From an uncultured Clostridia bacterium (GTDB lineage Bacteria; Bacillota; Clostridia; Christensenellales; Borkfalkiaceae): a DNA stretch of 64,000 nt. The notes below the pieces were generated by a model. That model saw nothing but the letters and a program-made list of their open reading frames with translations. It had not been told where the DNA came from and did no database searches. The stretch spans positions 19,428 to 83,427 of the forward strand of contig CALVLH010000007.1 in the NCBI GenBank assembly GCA_944336975.1. The letters are read 5' to 3'. Below, piece after piece: positions 1 through 10,616 of the stretch; within the stretch, counting starts at the first letter, position 1, and every line of letters begins with the position of its first letter. The translations under genes and the position numbers were made by a program.

Positions 1-1811
<1,811 letters not shown>

Positions 1812-1844
1812 GATCGCGCTCTCTTACAATGTAATACGGAGATT

Positions 1845-1873
1845 ATTATATTCCTTTTTGCCGCGGTTGTCAA
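1845..1873 (-). promoter_or_regulatory. Sigma-A promoter of valS
   Basis: On the minus strand TTGACA (1868-1873) is followed after 17 bases by TATAAT (1845-1850), a perfect consensus. It leaves a leader of about 28 bases. The divergent importer operon has TATAAT at 1896-1901, so both promoters share this 115-bp gap. Confidence 0.85.
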
Positions 1874-1926
1874 TAAATCCGCCCGCGACATAAGATATAA
1901 TATTAAATTTTTATGGAGCTGTAAGC

Positions 1927-2931
1927 ATGAAAAAAATACTTGCATTTCTCACGGCGGCGCTGTTCGCAGCGCTTCCCCTCTCCGCCTGTGCGCAGGCGGA
2001 CGACGGGATCACGAAGATCCGACTCAACGAAGTGACGCATTCCGTCTTTTACGCGCCCCTCTACCTCGCCGACTCGCTCGGATATTTCGAGGAAGAAGGG
2101 ATCGAGATCGAACTGACCAACGGCGGCGGCGCGGATAACGTCATGGCGGCGGTGCTTTCGGGCGACGCCGACATCGGATTCTGCGGCCCCGAAGCCGCGC
2201 TCTACGTCCTGCTCGGCGGCTCGTCCGACGTGCCTACCGTCTTCGGGCAACTGACCAAGCGGGACGGCTCTTTCCTCGTCTCACGCGTGGAGGAACCCGA
2301 TTTCGAATGGACCGACCTCGAAGGCAAGGAGATCCTCGCAGGCAGAAAAGGCGGCGTCCCCGCAATGACGTTCGAATATATCCTCAACGAAAACGGGATG
2401 TATAACGGGACGGACGTCACCCTCAATTTCGACGTCGCGTTCGACCTGATGACGGGCGCGTTCGAAGCGGGCGTCGCCGATTACTGCACGATGTTCGAAC
2501 CGACCGCGTCCGAATACGAAGCGGCGGGAAAGGGCTATGCCGTCGCTTCCGTCGGCGAGGCTTCGGGCGAAGTCCCCTATACCTGTTTCATCGCGAAAAA
2601 GACTTACATCGACAAAAACGAAGAGACCGTGCGCGGATTCCTGCGCGCCGTCACGAAGGCGATCGGCTATGCGCAGACGGGCGACGCGACGGAGATCGCC
2701 AAAGCGCTCGAAGGGCAATTTCCCTCTACTTCCGTGCAATCGCTTAAAACGAGCGTGGAGAGCTATCGCGCCATCGACGCGTGGGTGAGCGATATGATGA
2801 TGACGGAAGAGAGTTTCGATCGCCTGCAAGACATCATCGACAACGCGGGAGAACTGCCCGCGCGCGCCGATTTCGCCAAACTCGTCTGCAACGACTATGC
2901 ACGGGAAGCGTGGGAATCCCTGCAAAAATAA
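1927..2931 (+). CDS. ABC transporter substrate-binding lipoprotein, NMT1/SsuA-like
   Basis: This is the extracellular binding protein of an ABC importer. The first 20 residues are a lipoprotein signal with lipobox LSAC, lipidated Cys21. The body matches the NMT1/THI5/SsuA periplasmic-binding fold: a start such as TKIRLNEVTHSVFYAPLYLA and a GGGADNVMAAVLSGDADIGF segment that in this family shapes the ligand cleft. It is 334 residues, the usual length. ATPase and permease genes follow with gaps of 4 bases or overlap, giving a complete importer. Known substrates of the family are sulfonates, thiamine precursors, riboflavin and nitrate-like compounds. No riboswitch precedes it, so I cannot choose between them. 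Confidence 0.88.
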   Translation: MKKILAFLTAALFAALPLSACAQADDGITKIRLNEVTHSVFYAPLYLADSLGYFEEEGIEIELTNGGGADNVMAAVLSGDADIGFCGPEAALYVLLGGSSDVPTVFGQLTKRDGSFLVSRVEEPDFEWTDLEGKEILAGRKGGVPAMTFEYILNENGMYNGTDVTLNFDVAFDLMTGAFEAGVADYCTMFEPTASEYEAAGKGYAVASVGEASGEVPYTCFIAKKTYIDKNEETVRGFLRAVTKAIGYAQTGDATEIAKALEGQFPSTSVQSLKTSVESYRAIDAWVSDMMMTEESFDRLQDIIDNAGELPARADFAKLVCNDYAREAWESLQK

Positions 2932-2935
2932 CGCC

Positions 2936-3676
2936 ATGAAACGGGAAATTTTACGCTTCGACGACGTCGGCCTGACCTATCACACGCGGCGCGGAGAAAC
3001 GCGCGCCGCGGAACATCTCTCCTTTTCGGTACGCGAAGGCGAATTTGTGGCGATTATCGGACCTTCGGGCTGCGGAAAGACCACCCTCCTCTCCCTCGCC
3101 GCGGGACTGCTGTCCCCCTCCGAAGGCAAGGTGGAAAACGCGGGCGTATCCTTCGGGTATATGTTGCAAAGAGACGAACTTTTCGCCTGGCGCACGGTAG
3201 AAAAAAACCTATTCCTCCCGCTGGAGATCAAAAAGATGGACACCGCGGAAGCGCGAAAGCGGGTGCGCTCGCTCGCGGAAAAATACGGGCTTGCCGACTT
3301 TTTGCAGAACTATCCCGCCCAGCTCTCGGGCGGGATGCGCCAACGCGCCGCGCTCATCCGCACGCTCGCGACCGATCCCGACGTCCTTCTGCTCGACGAA
3401 CCCTTTTCCGCGCTCGACTATCAGACGCGCCTGAACGTCTGCCGCGACGTAGCGGGGATCATCCGCCGCGAGGGAAAGACCGCGCTCCTCATCACGCACG
3501 ACATTTCCGAGGCGATCTCGCTCGCCGACCGCGTGCTCGTCCTCTCCGCGCGCCCCGCGAAGGTGGTCGCCGCGCACGAGATGGATTTCGGCGAGGAGAA
3601 CGATCCGCTCATACGCCGCGAAAAGAAGAATTTTTCAGGCTGGTTCGAATTACTCTGGAAGGAACTCAACGGATGA
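2936..3676 (+). CDS. ABC transporter ATP-binding protein (SsuB/TauB type)
   Basis: This is the nucleotide-binding subunit of the importer encoded by the flanking genes. From the ATG at 2936 (4 bases after the lipoprotein stop) the product has 246 residues. Walker A is GPSGCGKTT (42-50), the signature is LSGGM (130-134), Walker B is LLLDEP (151-156) and the H-loop is TH (187-188). An in-frame upstream start at 2897 lies inside the preceding gene and is rejected. Length and motifs fit the nitrate/sulfonate/taurine ATPase family. The stop overlaps the permease start (ATGA). Confidence 0.93.
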   Translation: MKREILRFDDVGLTYHTRRGETRAAEHLSFSVREGEFVAIIGPSGCGKTTLLSLAAGLLSPSEGKVENAGVSFGYMLQRDELFAWRTVEKNLFLPLEIKKMDTAEARKRVRSLAEKYGLADFLQNYPAQLSGGMRQRAALIRTLATDPDVLLLDEPFSALDYQTRLNVCRDVAGIIRREGKTALLITHDISEAISLADRVLVLSARPAKVVAAHEMDFGEENDPLIRREKKNFSGWFELLWKELNG

Positions 3677-4485
3677 AACACCAAATCACTTACTCGCGCG
3701 AACACGCGCTCTTTCTGAAAAAATGCCGCCGACACACGGTGATCGTGCAGCTTTTCCGCGTCGGCGTGCTCGCCGCCCTGCTAGGGCTGTGGGAATGCGT
3801 GGCGGCGTTCGGCTGGGCGGATCCCTTCCTCACGAGCTCGCCCTCCCGCATCTGCGCGACGGTCGCCTCCCTCTACCGCGAAGGCACCCTGTTTTACCAC
3901 ATCGGCGTCACCCTTGCCGAGACGATCGTCGGATTCCTCATCGCCGTCGCCCTCGGCACCTCAATCGCCCTCGCGCTGTGGTGGAGCGAATCGCTCCGTC
4001 AGGTCGCCGAGCCTTACATCGTCGTCCTCAACGCCCTGCCCAAGATCGCGCTGGGGCCGCTCATCATCATCTGGTTCGGCACGGGGAGCAACGCGATCGT
4101 GTTCATGACCGTGCTCGTGGGGCTGATCGTATCCGTCATGCACATGCTCGGCGCGTTCGTCGCCACAGACAAAAACAAACTCTTGCTCCTGCGCTCGATG
4201 GGCGCGAACAAGATACAGATCCTCACCAAACTCGTCCTGCCCTCCTCCCGCGCCGCGTTCATCTCCATGCTGAAAGTCAACGTGGGGATGGCGTGGATCG
4301 GCTCGATCATGGGCGAATACATCGTATCCAAAGCGGGACTGGGGTATCTCATCGTCTACGGCGGTCAGGTATTCAAACTCGACCTCGTGATGAGCGCCAC
4401 CTGCATCCTCTGCCTGCTCGCGGCGGGAATGTACTTCCTCGTCGTGCTTCTGGAAAAGAAACTCGTAAAAAGCGCCGAGCGCTGA
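3673..4485 (+). CDS. ABC transporter permease (SsuC/TauC type)
   Basis: This is the membrane subunit of the importer, 270 residues with about six hydrophobic segments. The conserved cytoplasmic EAA loop that docks on the ATPase is visible as GANKIQILTKLVLPSSRAAF around residues 176-196. The start ATG overlaps the ATPase stop by 4 bases, so the three genes are one translationally coupled operon. Its last ~520 bases are also open on the other strand as the tail of the convergent YkvI-like gene. No clear terminator follows it. Confidence 0.92.
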   Translation: MKHQITYSREHALFLKKCRRHTVIVQLFRVGVLAALLGLWECVAAFGWADPFLTSSPSRICATVASLYREGTLFYHIGVTLAETIVGFLIAVALGTSIALALWWSESLRQVAEPYIVVLNALPKIALGPLIIIWFGTGSNAIVFMTVLVGLIVSVMHMLGAFVATDKNKLLLLRSMGANKIQILTKLVLPSSRAAFISMLKVNVGMAWIGSIMGEYIVSKAGLGYLIVYGGQVFKLDLVMSATCILCLLAAGMYFLVVLLEKKLVKSAER

Positions 4486-5391
4486 AAGGCAGAGCCCGCC
4501 CGTTCCGAGAACGGGATACAGCCAGCGCACGATCCCGCCGAGACCGAGACGGGAAAGCGCGAACGCCGCAAGGAAGGTCCCTCCCTTCGCGGCGTTTTTT
4601 GCGCGCTTCTTCTTCGCGTCCACGGCGGAAAACAGCGGATAGAGCGACGAACCGAGAGAGGTCAGGATCGCCAGCGCGCAGACGGGCGCAAAGAACGCGT
4701 TGCCCCGCATCGCATAGAGAAAGGGCATTTCCGCGTCCCGCGCGCTTTCCCCTTCCGCGGCGACCGCGCGGAGGATACAAAGAGCGCAGAGCGCGACGAT
4801 CGCCGAGGCAAGCGCGGCGGCGGGTACGGGCGCTTTCGTTCCCTTCCCCGCTTCCGTGAGAACGGGCGCCGCGAGGAGGACGTTCATCCCCGCGTACAGC
4901 GGCCAGCCGCCCGCACGGCTCGCCGCGGGCGGAACGGGCGCGGACGCCCCCGCCCCGCCTGCGGCGAGGACGAAGACGACGATGACGGGAACGAGCAATG
5001 CGTTGAGCGCGGAGATCCCCTTCATCCCGCGGGATAAGAAGGCGGCGACGAGCGCGCCGCCCCCAAGGGAAAGCAGCGGACTTGCGGGAGGATACAGCGC
5101 GTCGAGCCCCGCCAGCATCGCCGCCGAAGGGATAAAACATGCCGCGGCGCACAGCGCATGGACGGCAGTGGCGCCGCGGCCGAAGACGGCGCGGACGGCG
5201 GCGCGGTATCCCCCGTACTTTTTCCCCACGCACAGAAAGAAAGACGCCGCCAGAAAAAATGCCGCGAACGAGAAAAATACGGCGGCGGAAAATCCCTCCG
5301 CGGGGAAAAAACGGACGAGTTCCGCGCCGGATACGAACCCCGCGCCGATCACCGTTCCCACGATCAGCAAAGTCAGCCTGATAAGTTCCAT
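3961..5391 (-). CDS. YkvI-like membrane carrier with C-terminal extension antisense to the permease
   Basis: The first ~300 residues are a multi-span membrane protein resembling the YkvI family (related to amino acid/sodium symporter folds). It begins MELIRLTLLIVGTVIGAGFV, where the GAGF turn is typical of these carriers. The recognisable protein ends around GGLCLSALGAFYEFLF, just where the convergent permease stops (4485). No stop codon follows, so the frame continues 174 codons through the antisense of the permease. That tail is rich in Asp, Glu, His and Arg and looks like an antisense reading, not a domain. YkvI proteins are usually near 340 residues; this frame has 476. The extension is real in the sequence, but whether it is stable protein is unknown. 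Confidence 0.6.
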   Translation of the reverse strand: MELIRLTLLIVGTVIGAGFVSGAELVRFFPAEGFSAAVFFSFAAFFLAASFFLCVGKKYGGYRAAVRAVFGRGATAVHALCAAACFIPSAAMLAGLDALYPPASPLLSLGGGALVAAFLSRGMKGISALNALLVPVIVVFVLAAGGAGASAPVPPAASRAGGWPLYAGMNVLLAAPVLTEAGKGTKAPVPAAALASAIVALCALCILRAVAAEGESARDAEMPFLYAMRGNAFFAPVCALAILTSLGSSLYPLFSAVDAKKKRAKNAAKGGTFLAAFALSRLGLGGIVRWLYPVLGTGGLCLSALGAFYEFLFQKHDEEVHSRREQAEDAGGAHHEVEFEYLTAVDDEIPQSRFGYDVFAHDRADPRHPHVDFQHGDERGAGGGQDEFGEDLYLVRAHRAQEQEFVFVCGDERAEHVHDGYDQPHEHGHEHDRVAPRAEPDDDERPQRDLGQGVEDDDVRLGDLTERFAPPQREGD

Positions 5392-5452
5392 CGTACCCTT
5401 ATATGCCCTTTTTTGGAAATTTATGACTTTTTTCGCGCAAAAACGTTAAATT

Positions 5453-5505
5453 ATGTCTGACATAATACTTCATGTATTGACATTTTCCGCGCAATGATGT
5501 ATAAT
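5453..5505 (+). promoter_or_regulatory. Consensus promoter of the PadR-like gene with two ATGT/ACAT palindromes
   Basis: TTGACA (5477-5482) and TATAAT (5500-5505) are 17 bases apart, a perfect sigma-A promoter. ATGT-N3-ACAT lies at 5453-5463 and ATGT-N4-ACAT at 5472-5483. The second overlaps the -35 box and the two centres are about two helical turns apart. PadR proteins commonly bind ATGT-spacer-ACAT palindromes, so autoregulation is likely. The divergent YkvI-like gene could share the sites. Confidence 0.75.
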
Positions 5506-5531
5506 GAACGCGAATTCGAAGGAGGTCTATC

Positions 5532-7418
5532 ATGGACGAAGAGTTCGGGCGCGACGACGAAGCGCAGGAAGCATCCGAAACGGAAGCCTCTTCCCGCGAG
5601 GAAAAGACGATCAGCGCGGATCTCATCCGCGGTCACATCAACACCATCATTCTCCGTGCGCTCTACGACGGAGACAAATACGGATACGAGATCATCAGCG
5701 AGATCGAGCAGAAGAGCCACGGGCAGTATTCCATGAAACAGCCCTCCCTTTACAGTGCGCTCAAACGCCTGGAAAGCCAGGGCTATATCACTTCTTATTG
5801 GGGCGGCTCGGTCAGCGGCGGGAGAAGAAAATACTTTTCCCTCACCGAAGAAGGGCGCAAGATCTCCGAGCGCAACCAATCGGAATGGGAATATTCGCGC
5901 ACGGTCATCGACAGCCTGATCTCGGAAAAACAGTTCGATTTCAACAACCCCGCCCCCACCGCGGTGGATATGCGGGTGCTGAAACAGACGACTTCCCGCG
6001 TGCCTTCGCGCGGGCAGGACGGCGAATACGACGAGGAGTTCTCCTATACGGGCGGCGCGGACAGCGCGGAACAGGCGCGACTCATCGAAGAACAGGCGCG
6101 CCGCGAAGCGGAACTCGAACAGGCGCGCGCCGCGCTCGAAGAAGAGCGCGAACGCTCGGAAAAAGAACTCGCCGAATTGGAAGAAGCGAAAAAGGCGCTC
6201 GCGGAAGAGCGGGAACGCTCGGAGCGGGAACTTGCGGAACGGGAAGCCTCCCTCCGCAGCGAGCGCGAAAAATATGAAGAAGAGCTCGCGGAGCGCGAGC
6301 GCAAGATCGAGGAAGAAAAACAGGAAATCGAAGCGCTCCGTTCCGAGCAGACGGAACAGATCCGCATCACGCAGGAGACGTACAGCGAGCAGCTCAAAGA
6401 GCGCGACGAACGCATCTTGCGCGCGCAGGAGATGCACTCGGAGGACGTCCGCGCAAGAGAAGAAGCGCTTCGCTCCGAGCGCATGAGATACGAACAGATG
6501 CTCGCCGAACGCGAACGGTTGATCGCGCAGGAGCGCGCGGAACACGTCAGGGAGCTGGAAGAGCAGGAACAGCGCATCCGCGCCGAACAGGAGAGAATCT
6601 TCGCTCAGCGCGAACGCCAGGTGATCCACGAGAACTATCTGCGCCTGGTCAGCAGCCCTCCTCCCGCCGCGCAGGAGCCGCAGGAGGAATATTCCTACTA
6701 TACGCCCCCCAATGCCGCCGCGGAGGAATCCTCTTCCGAATCTCTGCTGTATGCGAAAAAGCCGGAATCGGAACGCGAATACCGTTCCATCATCCATAAA
6801 CTGTATGCCAACGCCGTGAAGGAAGAAGAACCCGCGCCCGAGGAGGAAGCGGAAGAAGAGAGCGCCGAGGAACGCGCTCCGCGCCGCACCCCCGCCGCAC
6901 AATCGCTCGGGCGGATCGATTTTTACGATCTGGAATCGCGAGCGGCGCAGGACGGGATCCGCATCACCACTTCGGGCGGCGTCAAACAGCGCGAACCCGC
7001 TTCCGCGAGCGTCGTCAACAAGGGGAAAGCGCTGTTCTTCTCGGCGATCGCCGCGTTTTTGTTCAGCATTGCCGTAGGCGCGGTCGCCCTCGTCCTCAAA
7101 GACGCCTATGCGATCCCCGCGCTCTTCCCCTATCTCATGTGGGGGATCGGTTTTGCCCTTCTGCTCGTCACGGGCGTCGCGTACGCAAACCGCTTCGGAG
7201 AACATGCGCTCCGCCGTACGGGTAACGCGATCCCCAACGCCATCGTTGCCTATATCCTGCTCGCGATCGCCGACGTCGTCGCCGCGCTTGCCTGCAAGAT
7301 GAACTTTGCCGATCTGAATGCGATCGTCGCTTACATCGTATTCCCTTGCGTATATTTCCTTGCCGTCATCATCTTTGCAGTCACCTATGTGCTGATCGTA
7401 AAACCTTCGAAAAAATAA
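5532..7418 (+). CDS. PadR-like regulator fused to a long coiled coil and a four-helix membrane domain
   Basis: Residues about 31-115 form a PadR winged helix-turn-helix, with ALYDGDKYGYEIISEIEQ, a PSLYSALKRLESQGYI recognition region and a GGRRKYFSLTEEG wing. Residues about 185-380 are an almost unbroken Glu/Arg-rich coiled coil. A low-complexity acidic linker follows, and the last ~130 residues hold four hydrophobic helices ending near the C terminus. PadR proteins are normally 100-190 residues and soluble; this one has 628. The start follows GGAGG by 7 bases. I infer a dimeric, membrane-tethered DNA-binding protein, but its signal and targets are unknown. Confidence 0.85.
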   Translation: MDEEFGRDDEAQEASETEASSREEKTISADLIRGHINTIILRALYDGDKYGYEIISEIEQKSHGQYSMKQPSLYSALKRLESQGYITSYWGGSVSGGRRKYFSLTEEGRKISERNQSEWEYSRTVIDSLISEKQFDFNNPAPTAVDMRVLKQTTSRVPSRGQDGEYDEEFSYTGGADSAEQARLIEEQARREAELEQARAALEEERERSEKELAELEEAKKALAEERERSERELAEREASLRSEREKYEEELAERERKIEEEKQEIEALRSEQTEQIRITQETYSEQLKERDERILRAQEMHSEDVRAREEALRSERMRYEQMLAERERLIAQERAEHVRELEEQEQRIRAEQERIFAQRERQVIHENYLRLVSSPPPAAQEPQEEYSYYTPPNAAAEESSSESLLYAKKPESEREYRSIIHKLYANAVKEEEPAPEEEAEEESAEERAPRRTPAAQSLGRIDFYDLESRAAQDGIRITTSGGVKQREPASASVVNKGKALFFSAIAAFLFSIAVGAVALVLKDAYAIPALFPYLMWGIGFALLLVTGVAYANRFGEHALRRTGNAIPNAIVAYILLAIADVVAALACKMNFADLNAIVAYIVFPCVYFLAVIIFAVTYVLIVKPSKK

Positions 7419-7435
7419 ATCTGACAGAATATGAC

Positions 7436-7475
7436 TGCGGCGCCGCCGCTTCCGAAAGGAAGCGGCGGCGCCGCA
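7436..7475. terminator. Bidirectional terminator hairpin
   Basis: An 18-bp perfect stem (7436-7453 with 7458-7475) closes on a GAAA tetraloop between the convergent PadR-like and sigma-factor genes. The T tract on the plus side is weak (AATTTCGTCATTTT). Confidence 0.75.
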
Positions 7476-7568
7476 ATTTCGTCATTTTCGTTTGTCATCT
7501 ATCGTAGGAGGAGCTTATCCGGGCTTTGCCGCAACGCTCTTGCCCGATCTCGGGAGGTCGGCTCCCCG

Positions 7569-8090
7569 TCAGTGCATGGTAAAATACTTTTTGAGTTTGG
7601 CGTATGCCTTATAGGTGATATACTTGACCTTGTCCACTTTGAGTTTCATGAGATCGGCGATCTCGACGAAGGACAACCCGTTGACATAGTGCATACGGAT
7701 GAACTGCTCTTCGCGCGTAGAGAGGCGGGAAAGCGCAAAATTCATCTCCAAGCCCGTGGCGATCTCCTCTTCGCCGCAGGCGCTCTCCGGCATCGGGAAG
7801 ACCTCGGCATACAGCACGCGGCCGTTTTTCTTTTTCCAATTCACCGCCTTGTTGTGCGCGATAGTAAAGATCCACGCAAAACAGTTCGTGCGTTCCCGTA
7901 TGCTCCCGCTTCGCTCGATGACTTCGAGAAAGGTATCGTGAAGGATGTCCTCCGTTTCCGTCGCGCTGTGAACGATGGAATAGACGAAGGAAATCAGCGG
8001 TCTCCGAAGACCGTTATACAATTCCTCAAACGCATTGACGCTGTTTTCCCCGATCTCTTTGATCAGTTGATTGATTCGCTCTTTCTCCAT
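7569..8090 (-). CDS. RNA polymerase sigma factor, ECF/sigma-70 family
   Basis: This is a 173-residue alternative sigma factor that would direct RNA polymerase to a special promoter set. Region 2 spans roughly residues 20-85 (EELYNGLRRPLISFVYSIVH, then DTEDILHDTF-like core binding and FAWIFTIAHNKAVNWKKK for -10 recognition). Region 4 spans about 115-170, with a LSTREEQFIRMHYVNGLSF helix-turn-helix. The length is typical of ECF factors without a C-terminal extension. No anti-sigma gene is adjacent: the neighbours are the convergent PadR-like gene and, upstream, a ROK kinase with its own terminator. Regulation and targets cannot be read from the sequence. Confidence 0.87.
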   Translation of the reverse strand: MEKERINQLIKEIGENSVNAFEELYNGLRRPLISFVYSIVHSATETEDILHDTFLEVIERSGSIRERTNCFAWIFTIAHNKAVNWKKKNGRVLYAEVFPMPESACGEEEIATGLEMNFALSRLSTREEQFIRMHYVNGLSFVEIADLMKLKVDKVKYITYKAYAKLKKYFTMH

Positions 8091-8162
8091 TTTCCCGACG
8101 AACCGTCCTATCCCCCCGTATAAGTGACCCCTGCCGAAAAAACCGCGAAATTCCTCACGCGG

Positions 8163-8186
8163 AAAAAACGCGGAGTAAGCCGCGTT
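8163..8186 (-). terminator. Rho-independent terminator after the ROK kinase
   Basis: On the minus strand AACGCGG and CCGCGTT (8180-8186 and 8167-8173) pair around a 6-base loop and are followed by six T. It lies about 30 bases after the kinase stop. Confidence 0.8.
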
Positions 8187-8216
8187 CTTTTTGTGATAGA
8201 TCTCTTTATGTCCGTC

Positions 8217-9164
8217 TTAAAGTCTTTCGTATGCAAATTGCGCCGCGCCGAAAATACCCGCATCGTTGCCGAGTTCCGCGCGCACCAGATCCAGCCGCGC
8301 ATACGTTTCGGAAACATAAATGCGCGGATAGACGTATTCACGAAGAGGCGCGAGCAGATTCTCGCCTTCCGCGGAGATACCGCCGCCGAAGAGCACCGCT
8401 TCGGGACGGAACAGATTGACGAGATTGACGACGCCTTCGCCCAGATAGGAGATATATTCCTCGACGACGCGCTTGGCGACGTCGTCTCCCTCGCGGGCGC
8501 AGGCAAACGCCGTCGCGCCGTCCGCCCCTTCGGGCGTCCCCGCGCGCTTCCACATCGAACTTTCGGGATGAGCGATCATCTCGCGGCGCGTCATGTTGAT
8601 CAGCCCCGTTGCCGAAGCATACCGCTCAAAGCAACCGCGTCTGCCGCAGGTGCAAAGCTCTCCGTCTTTGCGGATGACCATATGGCCGATCTCCGTTCCC
8701 GCGCTGCGGAATCCTTCGAAGAGTTTTCCGCCGATGACGATCCCGCCGCCGACGCCCGTTCCCAGCGTAACGAGAATGCTGTCGCGATAGTTTTTCCCCG
8801 CGCCGAACTTCGCTTCGCCGAGTGCCGCCGCGTTCGCGTCGTTGGTCATGAAAACAGGCTTCCCCGTATATTTGCGCACAAGTTCGGCAAGCGGAACGTC
8901 ATGCCATTGATAGTTGGACCAGAAAACGACCGTGCCGTTTGCGCTGTCCACCACGCCGGGAGAACCGATGCCGATCGCCTGGACGTCGTCCATGCTCTTC
9001 CCGGCTTTTTCCGCCGCCGCCGTACACAGCTTGGCAAGCGCGACCGCCGTCTGCTCGGGCGAATCGTTTGCGCTCGTCGCCACGCGGGATTTCCCCGCGA
9101 GTCCCGCCTGCTGCAATAACGCCGCCTTTGCGGACATCCCCCCAAGATCAACGCCGATGACCAT
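8217..9164 (-). CDS. ROK-family sugar kinase, probable glucokinase
   Basis: This cytoplasmic kinase phosphorylates a hexose, most likely glucose to glucose-6-phosphate, with ATP. The phosphate-binding start is GVDLGG (4-9). The sugar site is TNDANAAALGE with catalytic Asp109. The zinc-binding ROK signature is H161 plus CTCGRRGCFE (C171, C173, C178). The length of 315 residues is normal. The start ATG follows GGGAGG by 7 bases. It sits 27 bases after rho in the same direction and may be cotranscribed from the promoter before 11649. N-acetylmannosamine or other hexoses cannot be excluded as substrates. Confidence 0.9.
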   Translation of the reverse strand: MVIGVDLGGMSAKAALLQQAGLAGKSRVATSANDSPEQTAVALAKLCTAAAEKAGKSMDDVQAIGIGSPGVVDSANGTVVFWSNYQWHDVPLAELVRKYTGKPVFMTNDANAAALGEAKFGAGKNYRDSILVTLGTGVGGGIVIGGKLFEGFRSAGTEIGHMVIRKDGELCTCGRRGCFERYASATGLINMTRREMIAHPESSMWKRAGTPEGADGATAFACAREGDDVAKRVVEEYISYLGEGVVNLVNLFRPEAVLFGGGISAEGENLLAPLREYVYPRIYVSETYARLDLVRAELGNDAGIFGAAQFAYERL

Positions 9165-9191
9165 GTTTCGTCCTCCCGATCGCTCGTTTTG

Positions 9192-10616
9192 TCATTTCCT
9201 GTATACTTTCAACCACTCTCCGAGACGGGAAACAAATTCTCCGTTCGAAGCGGTCTTTTTCATCATATCGATGACGCCTTGCACGTTATCCGTGAGCCCG
9301 CGTTCCCTGAGCTGATAGACAGCGGCCAGCTCGTCAGCGCTCAGGAGCAGCTCTTCTTTTCTCGTGCCCGATCTGCGCAAGTCGATCGCGGGGAACACGC
9401 GGCGTTCCGCAAGGTCGCGGGATAAGAAAATATCCGCGTTTCCCGTGCCCTTGAATTCCTCGTAGATGACGTCGTCCATGCGGCTTCCCGTATCGACGAG
9501 CGCCGTCGCGAGGACGGTGAGGCTCCCGCCTTCGCGCGTGTTTCGCGCGGCGCCGAAAAAGCGCTTGGGTTCCGCCAATGCGCTCGCTTCCAGCCCGCCC
9601 GAAAGCGTTTTTCCGGAATTTTCCGCGCAGACATTATAGGCCCGCGTGAGTTTCGTGATGGAATCGAGCAACACGACGACGTCTTTGCCCGCTTCCGCCA
9701 TACGCTTTGCGTGTGCAAACACCAGATTTGCCGCGCGGATGTGATGTTCCGCCCCCTCGTCAAACGTCGAATAGACGACCTGTGCGTCCGGAACGCTCGT
9801 GCAGAAATCGGTGACTTCTTCCGGTCGCTCGTCGATGAGCAGGACGATGAGCACGATCTCCTCGCGCTGTTTCGCGATCGCATCCGCGATCTCTTTCAGA
9901 AGCGTGGTCTTACCCGCTTTCGGCGGCGCGATGATGAGCGCGCGCTGACCTTTTCCGACGGGCGCGAACAGGTCGATCATGCGCAGGGAAAGAGAATCCC
10001 CGCCTTCGGAAAGCGTAATGCGCGAATCGGGATAGATCGCCGTCAGCGCGTCGAAATTGCGGCGCTGTTCATATTTTCCGAGCGGCAATCCGTTGACGCT
10101 CAGGATCTCGTCGATCGCCGACGAATCGTTTTTTGTTCGCTCTTTTGCGGTGCAGGCGACAAAATCGCCCTCCCGCAGGCGGAAGGAATGGATGACAGAC
10201 GCGGGCACGAACACATCCCCGTCGGACGAGGGCTGACAGTTCCTCGCGCGGAGAAATCCGTAGCCGCCCTGCATGATCTCGAGGATCCCCGAATAGACGG
10301 GCTTCTCGTAAGGACCGCCTTCCCGCTCGACGTTGACTTCGAGCGCGTTCTCTTCCTCTTCGTCGCGAATGGCGTAGAGCCTCTGCACGATGGATGGATC
10401 GAAAAATTCTTCTTTGATGGGCGCGCCGCGCCTGGATTTTCCGACGGGCGACGTTTTCCCCGTGAGGATCGCCACGATCGCTTCGGTAAGATCTGATTTG
10501 GAACGCGCGGTCGGTTTCTCGACGCCCAGCTCCCTGCCCACGCTGCGCAGAGCGTGGATGGGAAGCGGTTCGAGCACTTCGCGATAACGCGCTTCTTCCG
10601 TCCTGAGATCTGTCAC
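9192..10616 (-). CDS. rho: Transcription termination factor Rho
   Basis: Rho is the hexameric RNA helicase that ends transcription of untranslated RNA. Residues 1-60 hold the N-terminal helical lobe ([20 protein letters not shown]). Residues about 105-165 are the cold-shock RNA-binding fold ([17 protein letters not shown]). Walker A is APPKAGKTT (230-238), and Walker B is followed by [11 protein letters not shown], the family secondary-site segment. The length is 474 residues. The start is GTG at 10616, overlapping the upstream TGA as GTGA, so translation is coupled. An acidic stretch ([13 protein letters not shown]) sits between the N lobe and the RNA-binding domain, as a short version of the insert seen in other high-GC bacteria. 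Confidence 0.96.
   Translation of the reverse strand: MTDLRTEEARYREVLEPLPIHALRSVGRELGVEKPTARSKSDLTEAIVAILTGKTSPVGKSRRGAPIKEEFFDPSIVQRLYAIRDEEEENALEVNVEREGGPYEKPVYSGILEIMQGGYGFLRARNCQPSSDGDVFVPASVIHSFRLREGDFVACTAKERTKNDSSAIDEILSVNGLPLGKYEQRRNFDALTAIYPDSRITLSEGGDSLSLRMIDLFAPVGKGQRALIIAPPKAGKTTLLKEIADAIAKQREEIVLIVLLIDERPEEVTDFCTSVPDAQVVYSTFDEGAEHHIRAANLVFAHAKRMAEAGKDVVVLLDSITKLTRAYNVCAENSGKTLSGGLEASALAEPKRFFGAARNTREGGSLTVLATALVDTGSRMDDVIYEEFKGTGNADIFLSRDLAERRVFPAIDLRRSGTRKEELLLSADELAAVYQLRERGLTDNVQGVIDMMKKTASNGEFVSRLGEWLKVYRK

Noticed and set aside
1812-1926. T-box leader for valS
   Set aside because: The promoter leaves only about 28 bases of leader, too short for a T-box, and no T-box sequence is present.
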